5,696 bases of DNA from Bifidobacterium breve (GTDB lineage: Bacteria > Actinomycetota > Actinomycetes > S36-B12 > UBA5976), in the NCBI GenBank assembly GCA_945861165.1, contig CAMATO010000065.1:1-5696 (forward strand), read 5' to 3'. Both the position numbers and the translations under genes were made by a program. Positions within the stretch are counted from its first letter, which is position 1. Each line of letters begins with the position of its first letter. Shown in pieces: positions 1-5,257 of the stretch. The notes under the pieces were generated by a model, which had not been told where the DNA came from, did no database searches, and saw nothing but the letters and a program-made list of their open reading frames with translations.

Positions 1-1292
1 GCGCCCAGATGTTGTCCCAGTTCTGCTAATTGATCTAAATATTGTCCAATTACTAAAACACGATCATCACTGTGTCTAGCAACTAAAGTTTCCACCACAT
101 TATTCTTAGATAAAGTTGTTGAAGCTAAGCGATACTTATCTTCTCTTTCTGCTGTGGCATAAGTTAGACGCTCGTGTTCGGGAAGGGTTACTCTTACTTC
201 CACACAATCTGCTGGTGCAATCCAACCTTGATCTGCCATGTCTTTCCAGGGTGCATCAAATCTTTTTGGTCCAATTAGTGAAAACACATCATCTTCTCTA
301 CCGTCTTCACGAACTAAGGTGGCAGTTAATCCCAGGCGTCTACGAGATTGAATATCTGCAGTAAATCTGAAAACAGGTGCGGGAAGTAAATGAACTTCAT
401 CATAAATAATCAAACCCCAGTTTTTTGCATCAAATAGTTCTAAATGCGCATAAACACCACTACGTTTAGTTGTTAAAACTTGGTAAGTAGCAATAGTTAC
501 AGGACGAATTTCTTTCTTGGCACCAGAATATTCACCAATTTCATCTTCAGTCAAAGTTGTTCTTTTTAATAATTCGGATCTCCACTGACGTGCAGAAACT
601 GTGTTGGTAACCAAAATCAAAGTGGTGGTAGAAAGAGTTGCCATGGCACTAGCGCCCACAATTGTTTTTCCAGCTCCGCAGGGAAGCACTACCACCCCAG
701 ATCCACCATGAACAAAAGATTCAGAAGCAATTTGTTGATAACTGCGCAGTTCCCAACCTTTTTGAACTAATTCAATTGCATGAGCATCACCGTCAACATA
801 ACCTGCGTAATCTTCAGCAGGCCAACCAAGCTTTAGTAATTGTTGTTTTAATTGTCCACGCTCTGATGGGTGCACCACAATGTTTTGATCATCAATTCTT
901 TGACCAACTAAAGGTTGCACTCTTTTGCTTTTTAGAATTTCTTCTAAAACTGGAAGATCTTCGCAATGCAAAATAAGTCCATGAACTGGATCTTTTTTAA
1001 GACTTAAGCGACCGTAACGATCCATGAGTTCTGCAACGTCAACAAGTAATCCGTGAGGTACTGCGTATCGGGAATATTTAAGTAATGTGTCGACCACACT
1101 TTCAGCATCTAAACCAGCAGCGCGCGCATTCCATAACCCAAGTGGAGTGATTCGGTAAGTGTGCACATGCTCAGGAGATCTTTCTAATTCAGCAAAAGGT
1201 GCAATAGCTCTTCTTGCTTCGGCAGATAGTGCGTGATCTATTTCTAAAAGAAGTGTTTTATCGCTTTGGACAATTAATGGACCATCGGTCAT
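1..1292 (-). CDS. xpb: DNA repair helicase XPB, 3' end cut off by window edge
   Basis: ATP-dependent 3'-5' superfamily 2 DNA helicase of the XPB/ERCC3 type, a cytoplasmic enzyme expected to unwind DNA during repair. The reading frame is open from the ATG at 1292 to the left edge, giving 430 residues of the roughly 545 usual in actinobacteria. Residues 6-98 form the XPB/Ssl2-type N-terminal domain. A Q-motif-like ELRSYQ lies at 181-186 and Walker A GAGKT at 206-210 within VVLPCGAGKT. The DEVH box is at 298-301, motif III TAT at 323-325, and the XPB-specific RED motif at 328-330 within LTATLVREDGR. The second RecA domain has only begun (RVLVIGQYLDQL), so motifs V and VI are off the window. It resembles M. 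tuberculosis Rv0861c almost throughout, from memory. The ATG follows the TAA of the upstream partner gene with no gap, so the two are an operon. No frameshift is seen; the truncation is only the window edge. Confidence 0.96.
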   Translation of the reverse strand, partial: MTDGPLIVQSDKTLLLEIDHALSAEARRAIAPFAELERSPEHVHTYRITPLGLWNARAAGLDAESVVDTLLKYSRYAVPHGLLVDVAELMDRYGRLSLKKDPVHGLILHCEDLPVLEEILKSKRVQPLVGQRIDDQNIVVHPSERGQLKQQLLKLGWPAEDYAGYVDGDAHAIELVQKGWELRSYQQIASESFVHGGSGVVVLPCGAGKTIVGASAMATLSTTTLILVTNTVSARQWRSELLKRTTLTEDEIGEYSGAKKEIRPVTIATYQVLTTKRSGVYAHLELFDAKNWGLIIYDEVHLLPAPVFRFTADIQSRRRLGLTATLVREDGREDDVFSLIGPKRFDAPWKDMADQGWIAPADCVEVRVTLPEHERLTYATAEREDKYRLASTTLSKNNVVETLVARHSDDRVLVIGQYLDQLAELGQHLG

Positions 1293-3551
1293 TTATTTTT
1301 TGCCCTTTTCTGCTCCCGCTATGCGAGAGATTGCGTAGTCACGAATTCTTGATTCGGTTAAATCAAATCCTGTTAACAAACCACCTTCAAATCGAATTGG
1401 TTCCACAATTCGATTAGAACTCATTCCGTGTGTATCAACGTAGGTAAGTGTAATACACATTTCACTAGGTTTGCTGCCTGAAATTACTTTGTCGACTACT
1501 TCTCTAAATAATTCGGCAATTTCACTTGGAGGCGTTTTGTCCGGTGCCGCAGTAGGAGTGACAGGTTTTGCCGTTGGGTCTTCCCCTGCTCTTAAAGCTT
1601 TAATTGCCGCATCAAGTAAAGCTGCATCTGGTGGAGCACCTTCTGGTGCTGGACGGGGACGAACTCTGACAGGTGATCTTCTTTCGTTTGGTGCCGGAAT
1701 TGCCTCATCAATTGGTTCATCAATTGTTTTAATGTCACCAAGTTTTCTCACCAGATCATTAATTAAATATTCCAATGGTTGTGGAACAGCTGTGGTGGTG
1801 TACTTGTTTAAGAATGTAAGAATTCTTTCCGCGGTATATCCGCGTTCCATTGCTCTTTGTAAAGAAGACTCAGTAAATCTATAAACTTGTGCCGCACCGC
1901 GTGATTCTTGATAAGCCATGTGTCTTAATTCAGAAGCAACTTCAGCTGCAGGTGGTCCTGGGATCACTGCTGTTAAATCTGCTTGTAACACAAAAGAGGC
2001 GATGGCATCGGGCAGTAACGGAGCAATTGCTGAAACTAACATTTGATCTGGTTTAACGGCGTAACCTTTGGGATCAGCTACCGCAGCTCTGGCCGCAGCT
2101 GTTCTTGCTTCAGGAGATGGCATTGTGTAACGCATTTCTCCCAGCGCTCGACCGGTAGTTGCTAATACACCTAGACCTCTGATGCCAATTGTGTTTGCTT
2201 CACCCAATGTTGCTTTAACTAAAGTTTCAATTTCGTCTCTATTTTTTCTAGGTCTTAACCAAGTTACATAATCAACCACTGCATCTTGATCTGGTTCATA
2301 ACCTGGTTCCAGTGCAGCCATGGCATCTAGTACCAAAGATCTAATTTCTGGGGCCAATGGTTTATCAACTTCAGGAGATAAAGCATTAATTCTTATTTCG
2401 CCAACTTTGCCAACCAATGAAGCAACTCTGGTGGTGGTTAACCAAGCTTCAGCCAAAATGGCCCAACGTTGTTCCACACTTTTAGTGCGCCACACATCAA
2501 ATGCAGGTGTGGGTAACCAAACTTGTTCTTTATCTTCCCCAGCTGCTAATAATCCAGCAGAGAAAGCAATTTCTGAAAGCAGAGAAGCAATAGTTTCGTC
2601 TTCACTACAAATCTTTGCCGCAATTGTTAAATCTCTTTGAGCTAAACCACCATTTCTTAAAACTGCAGGTGGAGTTTCACCCCAATTATCAAGTAGTTCT
2701 TCAACTAATTGCACAAATTGTAAACCGGCTGCACCAGCTGCTCTGTCAACTTGAGCTGGATCTCGTTGAGCTTTAGTTTTAATATCTTTGTTGTTTGACA
2801 AATCTTCAGGTAGATAACTCGGGGTTCTCATCACCAAAGCAATTTCGCGAGGCAAAGTTAAAGCATCTCGAGCTGTGGCAACTAAAACTCCATGGGCCAT
2901 CAAATACTCATGACCATTTTTAGCGCTGGTTATGCCGGCATCACGATTAAGTTTTGACAAAGTTATTACCGGAGGACCCCACAACAATTCATTTAAAACT
3001 TCTTGTGTGCCCTTAGGGCCTTTGCTAACAATTTCTTCAATTCTTTCAAATTTTGCAATGGCAGCTAAGTCTGGTCTTTCGTGTAAAAAGTTTGGCCCAA
3101 AGCCTGCTGGATGAGGTGCTACTACTTCTTTTAATACCGGCACAAATCTCATACCCTCATCGGAGCCCCAGATGATGGCTAGCAAACGAAGTTTTTCTAA
3201 AGCAACATCAATTTTGTCATTATTATTTAATACATTTGCTAAGTCTTGTTTTGTGAAAGGTTCAGTAATCACTGAAATGATTTCGGCAACTCCCACTGTC
3301 CAAGCATCCAAGCGATCAAGCACTCGAGTTACAGAAGAATTTGTGGCCGCACGTGCGGCAAGTTTGGCAATGTCAGTTGGAACTGGATGAACTAAATCTG
3401 GACGTTGAATCAGCATCAAACGCATCAGGTGATCGTCTCGGTTACGAAGTGCATCAACCAAGGTGCCTGGATCTAGTGCTGCAGGCTGGGAGATATTTTT
3501 CTCAGATTGTGCTTTGCCCGATTTCGGCTGAGCATCATTTTTTGGAGACAT
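1293..3551 (-). CDS. Helicase-associated protein with XPB-type N-terminal domain (Rv0862c-like)
   Basis: Large soluble protein of 752 residues from the ATG at 3551; the family is of similar size (Rv0862c about 756, from memory). It has no Walker A or DExH motif, so it is not itself a helicase. Numbering from this ATG, residues ~28-240 are helical with winged-helix-like stretches (for example LVDALRNRDDHLMRLMLIQR, then TKQDLANVLNNNDKIDVALE). Residues ~519-608 match the XPB/Ssl2 N-terminal domain (Helicase_C_3 type): VLQADLT, VYRFTESSLQRA, YTAERI and NKYTTTAVPQPL parallel IVQSDKT, TYRITPLGLWNA, LDAESV and LKYSRYAVPHGL in the neighbouring XPB. A proline-rich linker (~615-680) leads to a C-terminal segment at ~694-745 with WYL-like spacing (LTYVDTHGMSSNRIVEPIRF and RDYAISRI). 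A TTG at 3569 would add six residues. I prefer the ATG because a -10 box sits exactly 7 bases before it. Its precise function is unknown; it is probably a partner or regulator of XPB. Confidence 0.93.
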   Translation of the reverse strand: MSPKNDAQPKSGKAQSEKNISQPAALDPGTLVDALRNRDDHLMRLMLIQRPDLVHPVPTDIAKLAARAATNSSVTRVLDRLDAWTVGVAEIISVITEPFTKQDLANVLNNNDKIDVALEKLRLLAIIWGSDEGMRFVPVLKEVVAPHPAGFGPNFLHERPDLAAIAKFERIEEIVSKGPKGTQEVLNELLWGPPVITLSKLNRDAGITSAKNGHEYLMAHGVLVATARDALTLPREIALVMRTPSYLPEDLSNNKDIKTKAQRDPAQVDRAAGAAGLQFVQLVEELLDNWGETPPAVLRNGGLAQRDLTIAAKICSEDETIASLLSEIAFSAGLLAAGEDKEQVWLPTPAFDVWRTKSVEQRWAILAEAWLTTTRVASLVGKVGEIRINALSPEVDKPLAPEIRSLVLDAMAALEPGYEPDQDAVVDYVTWLRPRKNRDEIETLVKATLGEANTIGIRGLGVLATTGRALGEMRYTMPSPEARTAAARAAVADPKGYAVKPDQMLVSAIAPLLPDAIASFVLQADLTAVIPGPPAAEVASELRHMAYQESRGAAQVYRFTESSLQRAMERGYTAERILTFLNKYTTTAVPQPLEYLINDLVRKLGDIKTIDEPIDEAIPAPNERRSPVRVRPRPAPEGAPPDAALLDAAIKALRAGEDPTAKPVTPTAAPDKTPPSEIAELFREVVDKVISGSKPSEMCITLTYVDTHGMSSNRIVEPIRFEGGLLTGFDLTESRIRDYAISRIAGAEKGKK
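1303..1308 (-). promoter_or_regulatory. Ribosome binding site of xpb, inside the upstream gene
   Basis: On the minus strand AAAGGG ends 10 bases before the xpb ATG and lies within the last codons of the helicase-associated gene. The stop of that gene (TAA) directly precedes the ATG. XPB translation is therefore probably coupled to, or re-initiates after, translation of the partner. Spacing is on the long side but workable. Confidence 0.5.
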
Positions 3552-3564
3552 CTGGACAAGTTTA
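3552..3564 (-). promoter_or_regulatory. Leaderless-type -10 box for the helicase operon
   Basis: On the minus strand TAAACT (fits TANNNT, plus coordinates 3559-3564) lies exactly 7 bases before the ATG at 3551. Transcription would start on the A of the ATG, as in the many leaderless mRNAs of actinobacteria. No Shine-Dalgarno precedes this ATG or the alternative TTG at 3569, which agrees with a leaderless start. No good -35 hexamer is visible. Confidence 0.5.
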
Positions 3565-3587
3565 CCCAAGATGATGAGCAGGGGCTT

Positions 3588-3604
3588 TGGTCAGCCCAAG
3601 ACCA
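3588..3604. repeat. Short dyad upstream of the helicase operon
   Basis: TGGTC and GACCA arms with a 7-base spacer form a 5-base inverted repeat. It overlaps a second possible stem (GGGCT at 3582-3586 with AGCCC at 3593-3597). It lies about where regulators bind, just upstream of the -35 region inferred for the leftward promoter. A dyad this short may be chance. Confidence 0.25.
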
Positions 3605-3657
3605 GCAGAGGTGTATACGCGGAGTAGGCAGGTAAAAATCGGATTCGCTACCCTAGA

Positions 3658-3682
3658 GATTGCGACTAAAACAGTCGCAATC
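3658..3682. promoter_or_regulatory. Perfect 10-base inverted repeat, candidate operator or RNA hairpin
   Basis: The left arm GATTGCGACT (3658-3667) and right arm AGTCGCAATC (3673-3682) are perfectly complementary across a 5-base AAAAC loop. No T-run follows on either strand, so it does not look like an intrinsic terminator. It ends 11 bases before the proposed -10 box of the cold-shock gene and covers that promoter's -35 position, the usual place for an operator. If transcription instead starts further upstream (TACCCT at 3649-3654 is a weak -10 candidate), part of it would lie in the 5' leader. It does not match the actinobacterial LexA box that I know. Confidence 0.6.
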
Positions 3683-3693
3683 ATTACTACTTG

Positions 3694-3699
3694 TATAAC
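3694..3699 (+). promoter_or_regulatory. -10 box of the cold-shock/DUF3027 operon
   Basis: TATAAC differs from the TATAAT consensus at one base and is preceded by TTG. A start about 7 bases downstream would give a leader of only ~10 bases that just contains the Shine-Dalgarno. No recognisable -35 lies 16-18 bases upstream; that position falls in the right arm of the inverted repeat, which would fit promoter control through the repeat. Confidence 0.45.
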
Positions 3700-3703
3700 T
3701 TAT

Positions 3704-3710
3704 GGGGTGA
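3704..3710 (+). promoter_or_regulatory. Ribosome binding site that decides the cold-shock start
   Basis: GGGGTGA matches the 3' part of the GGAGGTGA consensus. It ends 6 bases before the GTG at 3717, an ideal spacing, but directly touches the GTG at 3711, where a ribosome could not start. This sets the start at 3717. Confidence 0.7.
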
Positions 3711-3716
3711 GTGCTC

Positions 3717-4097
3717 GTGCCAACTGGAAAAGTTAAATGGTACGACGTGGAAAAAGGTTTCGGTTTTTTAGAAACTGATGAAGGCGAAGATGTTTTCGTT
3801 CACGTAACGGCTTTACCTGATGGAGTTATTCCCAAACCTGGCGCAAGAGTTGAATTTGGTGTTGCTGAAGGACGTCGCGGTACTCAAGCATTACAAGTAA
3901 AAATTTTAGAAGCTCCTCCAAGTTTGACAAAAGCTGGACGAAAAGATCCTGACGATATGGCTGCAACATTGGAAGACGTTATTAAATTACTTGACGGCGT
4001 TTCAAATCAATTACGTCGTGGACGTTACCCGGATGATTCATCTGGCACAAAAGTTGCTGCGGTATTAAGAGCAGTTGCAAACGATCTCGACGCATAA
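3717..4097 (+). CDS. cspB: Cold-shock domain protein with C-terminal helical extension
   Basis: Single-stranded nucleic-acid binding protein of 126 residues, expected to act as an RNA chaperone in the cytoplasm. Residues 1-65 form the cold-shock OB fold, starting MPTGKVKWYDVEKGFGFLET. RNP1 is KGFGFL at 13-18 and RNP2 is DVFVHV at 25-30. Classical CspA proteins stop near residue 67-70. This one continues with a conserved actinobacterial tail at ~73-126 that looks helical and ends in the signature LRRGRYPDDSSGTKVAAVLRAVANDLDA-like segment (residues 99-126). Length and sequence agree with M. tuberculosis CspB (Rv0871, ~135 residues) from memory; that homolog also begins MPTGKVKWYD. The GTG at 3717 is chosen because of the Shine-Dalgarno at 3704-3710; an in-frame GTG at 3711 would add only ML. 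The DUF3027 gene follows 21 bases downstream, probably in one transcript. The symbol is by analogy with mycobacteria. Confidence 0.94.
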   Translation: MPTGKVKWYDVEKGFGFLETDEGEDVFVHVTALPDGVIPKPGARVEFGVAEGRRGTQALQVKILEAPPSLTKAGRKDPDDMAATLEDVIKLLDGVSNQLRRGRYPDDSSGTKVAAVLRAVANDLDA

Positions 4098-4118
4098 TCA
4101 GAAAGTTTAAAAACAATC

Positions 4119-5024
4119 GTGGCTAACGCTTTAGAAACAAAACTAAGCAATGCCAAGGATGTTGCTCGCAAATTTTTAGTTGAAGAAATTACTGAAACAA
4201 GAGTTGGCGAATATTTAGGGTTTGCTGTTGAGGGTGAAAATGTTGCTACCCATAAATTTAAATGTGTTGATAAAGCTTATGTTGGTTGGAATTGGGCAGT
4301 AACAATTGCTATTGCTGAGAAAGCAAGTGAAGTAACTGTTAGTGAAATTCTTTTACTGCCGGGTGAAGGTGCAATACTTGCTTCTTCTTGGATTCCTTGG
4401 GAACAAAGAGTTGAACCAGGAGATATTGGGATTGGTGATGTTTTACCAACCGCACCAGATGACATTCGTTTAGTTCCTGGATATACGGGTGTTGATGATT
4501 TGTTTGACGAAAAATTAACCCCTGCTGGTTGGGAAGTTGGTTTAGGAAGATTTAGAGTTTTGTCAGTTCCTGGAAAAGATGAGACGGCAATACGTTGGCA
4601 CGAAGGTGATCGCGGACCACGTGCTGCAATAGCAGAAGCAGTTACCGATAAATGTGTTTCTTGTGGTTTTTATGTTGCAATATCTGGATCATTGGGTCAA
4701 AGCTTTGGTGTTTGTACAAATAAGTTTGCCGCCGATGATGCCAAAGTAGTTTCAATTGATCATGGTTGTGGTGGACATAGTGAAATAGTTGTTGACTTGC
4801 ATTCAATTCCAACAGGTGGAATGGTTTTTGATGACAATAATTTAGACACAACCCCTGTAAGTGATGAAGAAGTTGTAGTTGAGGAAGTTACTGAAATTGA
4901 AGAAGAAGAAGATGACGACGATGACACAGAAGTAGAAGATTTAGGTTTATCTACAGATGTTATTGATGAGTCTGAACTAGATGATGAAGACGAAGAAGAA
5001 GACGAAGACGAAGACGAAGACTAA
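4119..5024 (+). CDS. DUF3027 family protein with cysteine cluster and acidic tail
   Basis: Actinobacteria-specific family of unknown function (M. tuberculosis Rv0877-like, from memory); 301 residues from a GTG start. No signal peptide or membrane segment is seen, so it is probably cytoplasmic. Residues 1-170 hold the family core with tryptophan-rich signatures (VGWNWAVTIA near 55-64 and SSWIPWEQRVEPGDIGIGD at 89-107). Residues 179-217 hold cysteines C179, C182, C199 and C217 with nearby H215 and H220, a pattern that could bind zinc. Residues ~249-301 are a run of almost only Glu and Asp, ending DEEEDEDEDED. The core and cysteine cluster could contact nucleic acid and the acidic tail could mimic it or recruit a basic partner; this is inference. 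Only a weak AGAAAG lies upstream, 13 bases from the start, so translation may depend on coupling with the cold-shock gene. The stop overlaps the stop of the convergent DUF2530 gene. Confidence 0.9.
   Translation: MANALETKLSNAKDVARKFLVEEITETRVGEYLGFAVEGENVATHKFKCVDKAYVGWNWAVTIAIAEKASEVTVSEILLLPGEGAILASSWIPWEQRVEPGDIGIGDVLPTAPDDIRLVPGYTGVDDLFDEKLTPAGWEVGLGRFRVLSVPGKDETAIRWHEGDRGPRAAIAEAVTDKCVSCGFYVAISGSLGQSFGVCTNKFAADDAKVVSIDHGCGGHSEIVVDLHSIPTGGMVFDDNNLDTTPVSDEEVVVEEVTEIEEEEDDDDDTEVEDLGLSTDVIDESELDDEDEEEDEDEDED
4986..5021 (+). repeat. Tandem GAAGAC hexamer repeat at the 3' end of the DUF3027 gene
   Basis: Six consecutive 6-base units lie in frame: GAAGAC, GAAGAA, then four perfect GAAGAC. They encode alternating Glu-Asp at the extreme C-terminus. 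Copy-number slippage would change the tail by two residues per unit without breaking the frame. The last unit touches the stop codon, so a change would also shift spacing in the convergent overlap. Confidence 0.8.
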
Positions 5025-5257
5025 AGTCCTAATCTTTTTCTGCGTCTTTTAATAATTCTTAATCCAATAAGTCCCAGAATATTTCCCATGATGGTGATTG
5101 GTACCCAAACGACTCGAGTTTGGTCAGCGATAAATGATGGTTGAGAAATTAACACAAATGTGGCCAAAGCAAACAAAATAGTCCCAATATATAAAAGATT
5201 TATTCCATCAGCTTCTATTGGATTTAGATTTTTTGAATCGATGTCAATTTTTTTCAA
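5021..5257 (-). CDS. DUF2530 family small membrane protein
   Basis: A 78-residue protein with two predicted membrane helices at ~21-39 (LLYIGTILFALATFVLISQ) and ~49-68 (VVWVPITIMGNILGLIGLRI). It ends in the basic stretch KRRRKR, which should lie on the cytoplasmic side, so both ends are probably inside. Size, two helices and the GT..FA / G..LGL.G pattern agree with the actinobacterial DUF2530 family, whose function is unknown. It starts at TTG 5257, which overlaps the TGA of the upstream DinB-fold gene (TTGA, 4 bases). No in-frame ATG or GTG is available before the first helix. An AAAGG ribosome site lies 6 bases upstream, so the two genes are translationally coupled. The TAG stop overlaps the TAA of the convergent DUF3027 gene. 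Confidence 0.82.
   Translation of the reverse strand: MKKIDIDSKNLNPIEADGINLLYIGTILFALATFVLISQPSFIADQTRVVWVPITIMGNILGLIGLRIIKRRRKRLGL

Noticed and set aside
1..1292. XPB as a pseudogene because it lacks a stop and the C-terminal motifs
   Set aside because: The frame is intact to the window edge and the sequence matches the family up to that point, so the missing part is simply outside the window.
1471..1884. 137-codon plus-strand reading frame
   Set aside because: It lies wholly antisense to the well-supported helicase-associated gene, has no ribosome site or family motif, and its low-complexity Ser/Ala/Gly content is the mirror of that gene. The same applies to the other antisense frames at 116-364, 662-976, 1214-1417, 2320-2640, 2932-3114, 3172-3390 and 3341-3574 on the plus strand.
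3612..3617. TATACA on the minus strand as a promoter for the helicase operon
   Set aside because: A fair -10 sequence, but no -35 is found at usable spacing and the exact leaderless arrangement at 3559-3564 explains the start better. It could be a second promoter.
3649..3654. TACCCT as the main -10 of the cold-shock gene
   Set aside because: It fits TANNNT but has no -35 and would place the start inside the left arm of the inverted repeat; TATAAC at 3694 is closer to consensus and to the gene.
3658..3682. Inverted repeat as an intrinsic terminator
   Set aside because: No T-run follows it on either strand, and it lies between divergent starts where no transcript needs to end.
3702..3710. Two-codon minimal frame ATG GGG TGA before the cold-shock gene
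   Set aside because: It has no ribosome site of its own and its bases are better explained as the Shine-Dalgarno of the cold-shock gene.
4277..4851. Two minus-strand frames (4277-4465 and 4642-4851)
   Set aside because: Both are antisense to the DUF3027 gene. The second is unusually rich in His and Gln with no recognisable fold, as expected of a shadow frame.
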